Shown: positions 23,801 to 34,132, counted from the first letter of the stretch. The stretch is 64,000 nucleotides of DNA from Hydractinia symbiolongicarpus (GCF_029227915.1 NC_079881.1:15785501-15849500), one strand, 5' to 3'. Notes: generated by a model from the letters alone, not told the origin. Numbers and translations are program-made.

Positions 23801-26800
23801 TATGCCCACACCAAATAAGTGAAGTGTATGCCCACAACAAATAAGTGAAGTGTATGCCCAAACCAAATAAGTTAAGTCATGCCCACACAAAGTAAGTAAA
23901 GTCTATGCTTACACCAAATAAGTGAGGTGTATGCCCACACAAATACAGTGAAGTCTATGCCCAAAACGAATAAGTGAAGTGTATGCCCACACCAAATAAG
24001 TGAAGTGTATGCCCACACCAAATAAGTGAAGTGTATGCCCACACCAAATAAGTGAAGTGTATGCCCACACCAAATAAGTGAAGTGTATGCCCACAACAAA
24101 TAAGTGAAGTGTATGCCCAAACCAAATAAGTTAAGTCATGCCCACACAAAGTAAGTAAAGTCTATGCTTACACCAAATAAGTGAAGTGTATGCCCACACA
24201 AATACAGTGAAGTCTATGCCCAAAACGAATAAGTGAAGTGTATGCCCACACCAAATAAGTGAAGTGTATGCCCACACCAAATAAGTGAAGTGTATGCCCA
24301 CACCAAATAAGTGAAGTGTATGCCCACACCAAATAAGTGAAGTGTATGCCCACAACAAATAAGTGAAGTGTATGCCCAAACCAAATAAGTGAAGTCATGC
24401 CCACACAAAGTAAGTAAAGTCTATGCTTACACCAAATAAGTGAAGTGTATGCCCACACAAATACAGTGAAGTCTATGCCCACAACGAATAAGTGAAGTGT
24501 ATGCCCACACCAAATAAGTGAAGTGTATGCCCACACCAAATAAGTGAAGTGTATGCCCACACCAAATAAGTGAAGTCATGCCCACACCAAGTAAGTGAAG
24601 TCTATGCTCACACCAAATAGAGTGAGTCCATGCCAAACACATTTCATTCTGTGTTTCTGCTTTTGTTTAATGGGTCAATATCAACTTGATAAAAAAAGAT
24701 ACAAACACATAAACCCAACTCAATCTTTCAAACTCAATGGCAACGACAGGATGTGTCCTCAAAAAAGCAAAACTTAATACATAACGTAATCTCTCCATTT
24801 AGATTGTTGATAATGTATCCTTAAAACCAACGAGACAAAGTTTTGTTAAGGTTGTTTACAAAATCAACTTACGTTAGTGAAAAATTTTACTGAACGATAG
24901 TCGTCACCATGTTTATCCAACCGTTTCATCAAAAACCTGGCATGATAAACAGTAAAAGGTGACAACTACTTTTCCGCAAAATAACAATAAAAAAACCTTT
25001 AGGTAAAAGCAAATTGCATCAAATTTTAAAAGTTCACAAATCCTTTGAATGATTACAAAAAGCCTACTTCTGTAATGGCTTTTTATAACGGTTACATTTG
25101 TTATCTTACAGTTAGCAGACAGCGAAATCACAACACTACATTGAAATGCATTAAAATAAGTATCGGAACATTCAACTTTCACAACTACCAATACATAGAC
25201 CCAGAACTAAATTAATGATAAATTGTATACGCTTATCATGTACATAAAATGACATTCACCAATTTACAAGTACAGATTTTTAGTTCTTAAGAAGTTAAAA
25301 GTCACCTTCTTCCCTTGGACAAATGCTTGTACGTTTTTTTCACTTGATAAAGTCTGTTAATAATACGCAGGTTTTGCTAAACAATAAAAAAACTGGTCAA
25401 ATAGTACACAGTCCATATCTCAGTGCTTTTCTGCAGTGAACAAAACAACAGGTTGATTAGAAATCAGCAAATTTAGAACATATTTATAGTTATGGAAAAT
25501 AATTTACAATATTGCAATTTTTTTTACAAATAGCAACAAATGTGTTATTCCCTCTCGCATTCCCGATTCTGTGTTGAAAATTCAATAAAATTATGATTTA
25601 ATATTAATTTTTAATTTCTTCTTGCATTTTCAAGTGTTGAAATGAAAGATTGTTATTTAATTCGGTGTACTATACTTTCTTCACAAACCGTCGACAAAAT
25701 TTACGAAAGTTCTAATTTACTTTAAATGTTTAATTGAATAGTCCATAGGGTGACTATTGAACATTTGACTTAGTTGTCATTTGTGCGGGTTTTTAAAAAG
25801 TCGAAAGTCAGATATTCAGTGTGTAAGTTTTTTAGTTTACATTTAGTAAAATTGGAATTGCATAATAATAATGCTACCTAAGTTTCGAGATCGTCAGTTG
25901 ATTACTACTACAGTTTTCGGCCCCGTCTAAGTCTGGACTAATCAATATGTCTTTGTGGTAGTGAGTCATACCATAGTAGTATTCTCTTTTAGTTAGTAAA
26001 AACATATAAATGCATTACAAAAAGCGTTTTCAACTTACTGTTTCTTTCTTCGTATACTTCTTTCAAATTCAGCAGTTTATTGTTGTATATGTTTAATGAT
26101 ACAAAGGTTAAAATGTATAGAGGTTTTTGAAGTTTGCTGACTACCAAGACTTGATGTTGCTATCACGAGTTTCTTTTTGTGAGTATTTTATATAGCTTAA
26201 AGGCCAAAATTACAGGTCGTGCTTCAGTGTTTGGTTAGAAATTTATAACATAAATTTATTGTTGATCCTTATTATAGTAACGAAATTTAGCTATGAAAAC
26301 TATTTTTATAGAACCGACGGTGCGGATGCAAGCAATATTCGTATAAATTGATTTATTTGTCCTTTAAATGAAAGGGAACAAGTTAGCTTCCAGTACTCTG
26401 GAGTCAGACGATGTGTTTTAAGGTAGCCGATAACCTCTTCACAAGTTAAAGGGGCTACGAACCGGTCAAAATGCTCACATTCCGTATATCCCACGCACAT
26501 ATTAAAAATCCGGCAAATGCGTTTTTCACCGCCATCAGTTCGACTTTCGAAAGTCACTAAAGTCGAAAACCAACAGCCATTCCGTAGCCCCTTTAAGTTG
26601 GAGACCAATTTAATTTTGTAATAGGTTACTGAGAACCTAGTTACTAGGCTCTAAGTAGCCTTACAACAAACAGAATGAAATTAAAAGGTGCTGATAAATT
26701 TATAATATTTACTTCGTGTAAATATAATATCGAACTTTTATGCTAATTAATAGTATCCATCAGTTAGAAAACTCGTCACCAGCCCTCATTTTTGTTCGGG

Positions 26801-27449
26801 CAATGTTATCTTGAACATTCTTTTGTTTTATAAACTATACAAACGGTTTTGCAGGAAAAATACTGTTTAATAGCTTGTCCTTTGCAATAATATACTAATG
26901 TTTATTTATAAGATATTTTAAAGGTACTCCTCCCCTGTGGTGTAGGGACCAATAAATGGTAAGACATTCTAACGTTTACTTGTGTCTTATATTTATAGTT
27001 TAGTTGCTTTCGCATCTTTTTCTTTTGTTGCTTTTAATTTTGTTGTGTATTCCTTGTTTCTGTATTTTATTATGTAACACATCTTCCTGTTTTATTCTTA
27101 TGACATAATTAAAAATTTATACCGGATTAACACCCTCTTAAGGGCAAGTTTCTTTTTAAGGAAGATGTCTGTGGGCAGGTTCAAACATAATACAAAGCCA
27201 ACATTAATTACGGATTATTTATTTTTTACACAAAATATAAGCAAATTTAGTGAATTTTACATTGCTCGAATCACAATTATCTGTTAACATTTAAAAACAA
27301 ACATTAGAATTAAAATAATAAGTAACTATGACAATAATTACCTTTTCTACATTTTCAGCCCTTTTTAACAGCAAAGTGTACTTCTTTTTCCAGAATGAAC
27401 TCGTTGAATCTAACTTTTTATTCAGCAGTGAGTAATCCTCGGTTGACAT
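17867..27449 (-). CDS. INO80 complex subunit F-like protein: TFPT-type N-terminus plus HMG box (six exons)
   Basis: Exons on the - strand: 27449-27342, 25376-25306, 24936-24873, 21481-21318, 19751-19637 and 18067-17867 (108+71+64+164+115+201 = 723 nt, 240 residues), all with GT/AG borders and agreeing phases. Residues 1-81 are helical, with RLYQVKKTYKHLSKGRR followed by FLMKRLDKHGDDYRS, which closely resembles human TFPT (INO80F). After a basic linker, residues about 127-195 form an HMG box, starting PKKPLNAFLRFCQAQRD and ending EDRIRYDREMEFYK, most like yeast Nhp10. An acidic/basic tail follows. Expected role: nuclear DNA- or nucleosome-binding subunit of the INO80 chromatin remodeller. Introns carry a 26-bp minisatellite array, two other repeats and a MITE. 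The assignment of both halves to one gene rests on perfect exon phasing; no transcript was seen. Confidence 0.85.
18731..19610 (+). repeat. Dispersed repeat, copy 2, inside the last intron of the TFPT-HMG gene
   Basis: Second copy of the repeat at 15239-16385, lying in the intron between exons 5 and 6 and in the opposite orientation to the gene. It lacks the 300-bp middle segment of copy 1 but keeps the TATATATATAGTA stretch and the AACATCAGAGTAAGTC sequence where copy 1 has AACATCAAGGTAAGTC. Confidence 0.7.
19850..20140 (+). repeat. 30-bp minisatellite in intron 4 of the TFPT-HMG gene
   Basis: About nine imperfect units of roughly 30 bp built around AAATAAACGCTTCATTGTAA with a variable ACTCAAACTC spacer. 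Copies differ by point changes (CATTGT, CGTTGT, GGTTGT). Confidence 0.85.
21660..24626 (-). repeat. 26-bp minisatellite with higher-order organisation, intron 3 of the TFPT-HMG gene
   Basis: Around 100 units of 26 bp built on ACCAAATAAGTGAAGTGTAT followed by GCCCAC, with some 25-bp units (GTCATGCCC). Variant units recur in order, so that blocks repeat every 259 bp (ten units). A larger 725-bp period (259+259+207) occurs twice, at about 23147-23871 and 23872-24596, and a 699-bp version precedes it. The array makes long apparent reading frames on the - strand only because 26 is not a multiple of 3 and no stop falls in the unit; they are not genes. A few degenerate units at 21660-21735 lie left of an inserted SINE. 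Confidence 0.95.
21736..22010 (+). repeat. tRNA-derived SINE (second family) inserted in the minisatellite
   Basis: Box A-like TAGATTTGTGGTAGAGCG and box B-like TTGGGTCTAAACCCC lie in the first 75 bases, followed by about 180 bp of body ending GGTACCAGAGTAATAATAAT, a simple ATA-rich tail. Minisatellite-like units lie on both sides (ATGCCCACACCAAA to the left; ACACCAAATAAG to the right), so the SINE landed in the array. No clear target duplication was resolved. Confidence 0.75.
26450..26592. mobile_element. 143-bp MITE flanked by TTAA (piggyBac-like)
   Basis: The ends AGGGGCTACG and CGTAGCCCCT form a 10-bp perfect terminal inverted repeat. TTAA lies directly outside both ends (26446-26449 and 26593-26596), the target duplication used by piggyBac-type elements. 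It has no coding capacity and lies in intron 1 of the TFPT-HMG gene. Confidence 0.7.
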
Positions 27450-28376
27450 TTTTTTATTCAATCTAAGCAAAAAGAAAGCAGATGGATTTTTGATGACTTG
27501 ATAAAATTGAAGACAAAGCTAAAAGTACCAGACATAAAAATAATATTAGACTGTTAATAAAGGTGTCAAAAATGCATTGAACAAAAAGGACTAATGTTTT
27601 AATTTTTTTCAACTTTGTCATAAATTCAACAAGTTCCAGCAAAGAATTAGAGAAAATGATGCTTTTCAGTACTAAACATTAGCTAGTAGAGTAAAAAAGG
27701 ATGTTATAAGGTTCTGTCTTCTCGTAGAGTAAAAAAGGATGTTATTAGGTTCTGTTTTCTCACAATAGAAGCAGCAGAGAAGCAACTTTAGTTTCTAAAA
27801 GAATCCAGTGCTGTAGCGATTCTGAGAGTGAACTATGCTTTAATGAAGGCCTTATGAGTAAAAATAAAATTAAACACCTTTAGAATGTCGTACTTTTGGG
27901 GACTTTCAGGTTACGGTCTAGTATATATGCAAAAGCAAGTATGAATACGTCAAAAATTAATTGTACGACCAACAGAAAGGAATAACAAAAGAAAGTAAAT
28001 CAATCTCTGCACGAATTGATAAACATGCGAAACAATAAAAATGATAAATTTAGATGTTAGCCAGTGAAATAATCTACAAGAAGTCGCCTGTCAAAAAACC
28101 TACGAAAATTCTTTGATTTTTATCTGACTTACAAACAGACAACCGGTACATAATTGTCTTACTGATACAAATGACTACAGTCAGCTTTGTAATAAAAGAC
28201 CACTCGCAGAAAAACCCAACTTATTGCAACACAACTTGCGTACTAAAAATCACAGAGATTAATTATATTAGTTATATAATTATAAACATTATTTTTGACA
28301 TATATGCTCATATATAAGCTCACATTTGCAAAAACCAGTATATATTTTCTTGTCATCAGTAAAGATCTTAACCCTA
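27450..28376. other. Intergenic DNA upstream of the TFPT-HMG gene
   Basis: Includes the presumed 5' UTR and promoter of the gene starting at 27449. A direct repeat of about 35 bp (GTAGAGTAAAAAAGGATGTT) occurs twice at about 27686 and 27725. No other feature is recognised. Confidence 0.5.
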
Positions 28377-28379
28377 TTA

Positions 28380-28874
28380 AGGCGATTTTCCACTAGGCGG
28401 TCTAAAATGCGCTGAGCGTAGGCGGCTATTGTTTAAAACAATAGCCGCTCATAAATCTGCTTCAAATGTTATTTATTGATTTCCACTTGTCAAAAGCAGC
28501 AAAAAGAGCACGTAAACTTTTAAACGACAAAAATATGTAAACATGAACGTAGAAAATTATTGCTGTTTAAGAAAAAAAGTCTTTTCAAACTATTGTTGTT
28601 GCTGAATGAAGAAAAAGAAAACCAAACAAAGAAGTATGCAAAAAGGTTTTGGATAAGACGGCTGTATAGAGAACGAAAACTAAAAGGAAAATTGTTTATA
28701 TCATGTGGCCTTGAAGCATTTTAATTGGATAGCGCTTTGAAAACCCGAGTAAAAGTCGAAGTAGAGTCAACTTTTGAAACCGCGCTGAGCGGACCGCTTT
28801 TAGCAGGTTTGGGACTGAAAGAACAATAGCCGCTATGCTCAGCCCGTTCTGGAATGCTTAGTGGAAATTCGGCT
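28380..28874. mobile_element. PIF/Harbinger-derived MITE with TTA target duplication
   Basis: The ends AGGCGATTTTCCACTAGGCG (left) and TAGTGGAAATTCGGCT (right) form imperfect inverted repeats of about 50 bp. TTA flanks both sides (28377-28379 and 28875-28877), as expected for PIF/Harbinger. Near the left end a palindrome joins GCGGCTATTGTTT to its complement. The middle (+ strand, about 28585-28700) still encodes LLLLLNEEKENQT and FWIRRLYRERKLKGKLF, which resembles the N-terminal RRWWVR...R..G.F region of Harbinger transposases. It therefore appears to be an internally deleted derivative of an autonomous copy. Confidence 0.7.
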
Positions 28875-28909
28875 TTATACCTGGGAGAGGTGGCACGAAA
28901 ATTACTTCT

Positions 28910-28915
28910 TTTATT
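28910..28915 (-). terminator. Polyadenylation signal for MRPS7
   Basis: AATAAA on the - strand, 25 bases after the stop codon of the MRPS7 gene. This is normal spacing for a short 3' UTR. Confidence 0.5.
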
Positions 28916-28939
28916 AAGGTAATTTCTCTCTATTTTCCT

Positions 28940-29653
28940 CTACCACCACCTATAATGAGCAAAGGCACGATGCAGTTCAGCTTTTTTATGAAAGTCAGTT
29001 TTTTTCTGAACGACTATCCCTTCGTTTTTGTAGGCATCAAGAATTTCTTTGCTAAGTTTTTCACTCATCGGGGTACTATTACCAGGCCGGTTACGAGCAG
29101 TGGTGAGAAACCATTTGATTGCAAGGAATCTGCGTCTATTTTCAGGCAACGGATATGGAACTTGAAAGTTTTTGCCTTTCTTTTTCATTGTCTGTGTCCC
29201 CAACACTGGCTTTGCATTCTCCATTGCAACATGAAAAATTTTCAGGGGATCGAGCTCTAGTTCTGCATTTTTTGTTTTGTGATATCTCTCCAGTTGTAAT
29301 TTTTTAATTTTCTCAAAAGTGTCATTCATAAGTTTTTGTGACACTGATTTTTTTCCATCATACATCATACAGTTAACAAACTTGTTCACCAATTTGTCGT
29401 AAGAAATCGAAGAGCTGAAATAACTTTCTGGAGCTTTTCTTACTACCACCTCTTCTGCTTCGCTAACCACGTTTTTAACTTTTTCTTCAGGTAATTTCGA
29501 TTTATTGATAATGTCAAGCTCCTCAGTATCAGGTTGTCTAGATTTTTCATTGTATTGTTTTAATGGCAAGGAAATGTAATATCCACGTTGAGATAATAAG
29601 GTAATATTATACTGATGTCTACCTAGAAGCGTGAATATAAGTTTTGTTGACAT
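28940..29653 (-). CDS. MRPS7: Mitochondrial ribosomal protein uS7m (small subunit protein S7)
   Basis: Intronless frame of 237 residues starting with ATG at 29653, close to the human length of 242. The N-terminal part (about 1-80) is basic and Ser/Thr-rich with a predicted mitochondrial targeting character. The S7 domain follows: KLVNKFVNCMMYDGKKSVS, then DPLKIFHVAMENAKPVLGTQ, then PYPLPENRRRFLAIKW and the C-terminal KAELHRAFAHYRWW. uS7m binds the 3' major domain of the mitochondrial 12S/16S-like rRNA and lies near the exit site of the small subunit. It is encoded on the same strand as its neighbours, with a poly(A) signal just downstream and a Harbinger MITE 66 bp after the stop. No damage is seen, so it is likely functional. 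Confidence 0.93.
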   Translation of the reverse strand: MSTKLIFTLLGRHQYNITLLSQRGYYISLPLKQYNEKSRQPDTEELDIINKSKLPEEKVKNVVSEAEEVVVRKAPESYFSSSISYDKLVNKFVNCMMYDGKKSVSQKLMNDTFEKIKKLQLERYHKTKNAELELDPLKIFHVAMENAKPVLGTQTMKKKGKNFQVPYPLPENRRRFLAIKWFLTTARNRPGNSTPMSEKLSKEILDAYKNEGIVVQKKTDFHKKAELHRAFAHYRWW

Positions 29654-30400
29654 CTTATTCTAAAGATACATAAAATACATAAATTTTAAGTTCAAAGGTA
29701 TATAGATGTTTAGGAAAAAATGGTACCTGCTAAAAATTATATGTTCTTCACAACAACTGGAGTAACACAAGAATGTACTTATAGGATTCTTCTGACATTG
29801 TTAAACAAAACATTATCAAACAAATTCTACCATTACTTGTCTTGGTTCCTCAGTAAAAACACACATATTAATAGAAAATGTATTATGAAATAACTTATGT
29901 ATGTAGATACAACATGATTCGCATAAAACGCAATTTGGGAAATGGATCAGGATGCTGGGTAAAAAAAGTAATTATTGCTTACTGCTTACTGGCTGCACAC
30001 ATTATTTGTCCTGCCAGTAAGCATAACATGATAATAACACCAAAATGTTTGCCTAAGTAAAGATGTTAATTACAATAGAGTATACATGTTTTGGTTGACA
30101 TACACAATAGCATCTTGTGGATCATATGTGAGTGGGTTCCAAGGCATGACACAAATCTCTTCATGCATGAATTCCATTACTTTCTCCATATATTCACGAG
30201 GTTTATTTTAATTTCTAATTTATTTATTTAACTTATTTATTATTTATTTACTATCTATTTACTTATTTATCTCATGCATGAGGGATGTTTTACTTCTATT
30301 TCCCCTTCATTCACGAAGGCAAACTTTCACTTTACAATAAACAGATAATCTCATGGAGCATATTTGCAAATAATAAACATGTGTTAACAAAAAATCATGA
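29654..30400. other. Intergenic DNA with a TTTA-rich low-complexity tract
   Basis: No gene is recognised. About 30205-30275 is an imperfect (TTTA)n tract bordered by two CATGCATGA motifs. The 5' UTR and promoter of MRPS7 should lie just above 29653. Confidence 0.5.
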
Positions 30401-30407
30401 AAAACGG

Positions 30408-31280
30408 TTGCAGAGATATTAGGCTTTAAAGTTTTTTGATGACGTCATCAACCTGTCCTTTTCGAAACGGATTTGGGGACCAAGATTTGGGAAACTTACC
30501 CAAATTGGTCCCAGCTGGTCCCTAGTTACCTATGCGGTGAAAAATCATTGACGTCAACACCTCCTTTCCAAGTTATTTGGCCTCAAAGTATTAAGTGCAC
30601 TGTAATGGCTTCATTAATTTAATATACTTGCCTTTGACGTTTATTATTTTAATGTTAAAAGTTTGGTAAATTACAGAACAATTTTATAGGCGATGTTTTA
30701 TAGACTTTATCAAAGAAAATTTATCCACTTTGCAAAAGTGACAGACAGACGGAACTGGTGTATTATTATAGAGACTAGTCGATAAGGCCCGTGGAGAAAT
30801 CCACTTAGGCAGATGGACAATGGAAAAATAGGTTGTTTTAGATGTTTTGCTGACGTCAGCAGTGCAGATCCCTAAAAAATTGGCGAAATTTATTTTATTC
30901 TTTGATTGTAATGTGTAGAGATTGAAACGCTAATCAAAATAATGTATAGAATAATATGTTTTGGAGGAACACCTAAGGAGATATAACGGTTTAAGAATTG
31001 TGCTGATGTCAGCAAAGGCCCGTGAAATGGTATATAAATTTCTTACTTTTGACAAATGGTGGCAGAGATATTGGGGTTTTAAGGTTTTTTGGTGACGTCA
31101 TGAACCCGTCCATTCCGAAACGGATTTGGGGACCCAGGTTTGGGAAAATTAACCAAATTTGTCTTAGGTGGTCCCTAGTTACCCACGCGGTGAAAAATGG
31201 CTGATGTCACCACCTCGTTTCCAAGTAATTTGGCCTCAAAGTTTTAGGTGCACTGTAATGGCTTCATTAATTTAATATAG
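30408..31280 (+). repeat. Duplicated repeat unit flanking a TATTATTATAGAGA-bearing segment
   Basis: About 220 bp at 30408-30628 (GCAGAGATATTAGGCTTTAA to CATTAATTTAATATA) recurs at 31058-31280 with roughly 85 percent visible identity. The two copies share TTGATGACGTCATC-like palindromes, TCGAAACGGATTTGGGGACC and GGTCCCTAGTTACC. Between them lies GACAGACAGACGGAA followed by TATTATTATAGAGA, a repeat terminus I have seen in cnidarian-type repeats (memory only). No protein is encoded. Confidence 0.6.
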
Positions 31281-31289
31281 GATATTGAA

Positions 31290-32100
31290 AAGCTGCTGTC
31301 TTTGTTTGACTGAAAAGCTGCTGTCTTTGTTTCGTTGACTACCTCCACAATCATGAATACGATGGAAATCATGGCAATTTCATAAACAGCCATAGCAATA
31401 AAATCACCCTGTGTTGTCCCTCCCTCAGACTTTAGCTTTATTCCTCCTAACACAAATAATCTAGATGCTATAAATAACAAATTATCTTTATATTATGTAA
31501 GAAAACGTTTCTGTTCAGAGTTAAAAGCATTTGCAGCAATCACTAATAAAACAGCTTCTGTATTCTCATCCTGAAATAAGGTGTTCATGCTATGAACAGC
31601 CTGTATCATGTCCAGCACATATCTTCAACGATCCAACCAATAAAATGATATCATCATTTACAGCAGATATAACAACTTTGCATACGATTCTTTTGAGTAC
31701 CTCTTCAACACCAATAGGAGGAAGCCCTGGGTTCTTATCAAGAGGAATCAGACAACATGCTAAGAATGCTTCCAATAATGCGGAATTTCCTTTGCCAGTG
31801 CATAACTTTTGTATGACTTTGGAAAATGTTTCACATAAACTGACAGTACTTTCTCCAAGTTGTTGTTGGAAGTATCCTTCTCCCTTCATCAGCATCAATG
31901 CCAGATGGTCCGGATCCTACATTTATCCTTATCAATGACATACGATATATTAAAACTCAAAGAATTGGACTGACACTAGTATCTATTACCTTGTTTCAAT
32001 ATATGAGTGAGCTAATGCAGAGGCCAGAGATCTGATGTTGACAATCAAGTGAGGCAATACTTAAAGCAGGTTTTAGTCAATATGGCCACCATAAGGGTTC
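31290..32100 (-). pseudogene. Decayed RLE-type LINE reverse transcriptase
   Basis: Fragments on the - strand match the element at 36235-39282: LIPLDKNPGLPPIGVEEVLK against LVPLDKNPGLRPIGVGEVLR, CAGHDTGC against CSGHESGC, and SRLFVLGGIKLKSEGGTTQG against ARLFVIGGTEMSSREGTTQG. Frames are interrupted and the catalytic FADD region was not found, so this copy is dead. It is a separate, older insertion of the same family. Confidence 0.8.
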
Positions 32101-32745
32101 ACTGAATCAAAGGTGACTCATTCCCTGATGTTATCCAAAATGCTGTATTAGGCCAGAGCCAGTAGTGCATATCTTTCCACATGACAGAGGTTTACTAAAG
32201 CCACCACAATTAACACAAGCTAAATAAATATTTAACTCCATTATATATTTCCATTAGTAAAAACCCATTTACATTAAAAAGTTAGTTTAAAACAAAATGT
32301 ATATAATAATTTTGAGCATTACATATAAGGATTTACACAATGTCATGAAATCTTATAAGGGGCAATGTTAACTTATCTTTCTTTTGCTATATATGATGTA
32401 TACAACAGAAATTAAAATAAAGAGATTTTCAAAATCTATTGGACCTTCATGTCCAGTAATACCCTAAGCATACACAAAACGTTGTATATATGGTGCTAGG
32501 TTTGAGAATGTAGAACAAAACATAGTGTTTGATGTATTTATGTTGAGCAAAAGAAATATTTCTTAGAAAAATTAAAATTAAAGAATACAATATTGAAACA
32601 ATCTAGCTTTTTAATAATGATATATTTTTGTGATATATTAGAAAAATAAACTTCACATTTGTTTCTATAGCTTGATATCTGGTTAAAATACTTTTTAGTG
32701 ATATCTGTCTGTTGTTAGTTGCAACTTGTCTTTACATTCTCTGTG
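32101..32745. other. Intergenic DNA and 3' flank of IMMP2L
   Basis: AT-rich. No coding frame, structured RNA or strong repeat is seen, and no clear AATAAA lies within 100 bp of the IMMP2L stop. Confidence 0.5.
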
Positions 32746-33327
32746 CTAAGGTTGATTTTCTATGGTGTCTTCACGCTCATAAATTACATTATCATAAATT
32801 ACTTTTATCTTTTTAGGAATAGTTGGAGAACGAAATGGTGGTATGTTATGTTCTAGTTTACTCCATCGTTTTGGGGGCCATACAATGTGCGTTGCACGGC
32901 CCTTAACAAGACCAAGGGATACAGGACCAAATGAGTTGCTGTCCAAGCTAGAACGAACATTGTCTCCTTCAACCCAGCAATGACCTCGTGGTACATAAAC
33001 ATAGTCATTTTTATAACGTGGAGTCCTTATAAAGTCACCCTCAAGTCCTATTATTCGTTTTATAAAGCTTATTGTGTGATCAGTAGGTGAGGTTAACGCA
33101 ACTATATCACCTCGTTGGATATTTTCTGTAGATGCATTCCATCTGTCAAGAATAACAACATCAGACTTCTTTCTGTGGTTTGGATTTAATGTAGGTTGCA
33201 TAGATGTTCCTTCAACACGAGCCACATAAAAGAGGTAGTCATTAATTGTAATGTAGACAGGAAGTCCAATCACTATTCCAGAAAAAAATGAGTATGTGAA
33301 ATTCCCCAATTTTTGCCAAAACACCAT
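32746..33327 (-). CDS. IMMP2L: Mitochondrial inner membrane protease subunit 2
   Basis: Single-exon frame of 193 residues from ATG at 33327. It belongs to the S26 signal peptidase family, which removes the intermembrane-space sorting peptide from imported proteins such as cytochrome c1. A membrane segment spans about residues 13-34. The catalytic serine is Ser42 in VEGTSMQPTLN and the catalytic lysine is Lys90 in ISFIKRIIGLEGD, almost the same positions as in human IMMP2L. The GHCWVEGDN and NSFGPVSLGLV boxes follow. It is a little longer than the human protein (175 residues), mainly at the charged C-terminus. No frame damage is seen. The lack of introns is notable, because the vertebrate gene has very large ones, but this could be ancestral loss. 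Confidence 0.95.
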   Translation of the reverse strand: MVFWQKLGNFTYSFFSGIVIGLPVYITINDYLFYVARVEGTSMQPTLNPNHRKKSDVVILDRWNASTENIQRGDIVALTSPTDHTISFIKRIIGLEGDFIRTPRYKNDYVYVPRGHCWVEGDNVRSSLDSNSFGPVSLGLVKGRATHIVWPPKRWSKLEHNIPPFRSPTIPKKIKVIYDNVIYEREDTIENQP

Positions 33328-33573
33328 TGTCTAATTGTGTCAACAATTTAATGCAACCATAAAAGCTGTTATCAAAAGAAGATATCAGTGAAATTACAAC
33401 ATAAAAAATACAAAAGAAAATATATATAAGAATATAATAAGAAGGTAATTATAAAAAAATTGTTTTGGAAAAAAAGAAACTACAAGAAACCAATATTAAT
33501 TAGGATTTTTTCGACAAAATGCAATATGTAATATTTGTGACACTTTGTTTAGTGAATTATTCTTATCTATCCT

Positions 33574-34132
33574 CAGGCCATTTAGTAAGATTTTAGGCAG
33601 GCGTGCGGTAGATCACACGCCTTAAAAGTTCTGCGCGTGCGATCAAAAAAATTTTTTTTACAAAAACATTTTCTTCACCCCTGTACACCGCACAGGGGCT
33701 GCTGTTTTCGCGTAAGGAACATACAAAGTGCAAGTTCCAACGGTCGAGCTTCAATTCGTATAATATTTTATTTGAATTGATCTCTATACGATTTTAGAAA
33801 GTGAAAATACCGACGTGGATCATTTAAAAATCATAAAAACGACATTGTAGAAAACGAAAATATTGCTGTAGATCGTTTAAAAATCAGGAAAATTGAATCG
33901 CAGAAAGCGAAGAGATCGATGAAGATCGTTTAAAAATCATGAAAACGGGATCATAGAAAGCGAAAAGATCACCATAGATCGTTTAAATATCATGAAAGCT
34001 TTTTTCATCACTCTGTAGCTAATATTTTAGAAAAAGAAAAATTTATGAGTGCGATAAAAAGCACTCGTAATTTTTTTTACGAGTGTGCGGGCGAGTGCGC
34101 ATGCGATCGCACTCGTCTCAAGGAATGGCCTG
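33574..34132. repeat. Possible non-autonomous TIR element with internal tandem repeats and hairpins
   Basis: The ends CAGGCCATT (33574) and AATGGCCTG (to 34132) are inverted. Between them are three to four imperfect units of about 57 bp (GATCGTTTAAAAATCATGAA, AAAGCGAAAAGATC). Near both ends are strong local palindromes, for example GAGTGCGATAAAAAGCACTC and GTGCGATCGCAC-type sequence. No flanking duplication was resolved, so mobility is a guess. Confidence 0.4.

Noticed and set aside
21905-24642. Many overlapping open frames on the - strand encoding repetitive GIHFTYLVWAYTSLIWCGHT-like peptides
   Set aside because: They are translations of the 26-bp minisatellite in all phases. The peptides only mirror the DNA repeat, and the array lies within an intron with consistent splice sites on both sides.
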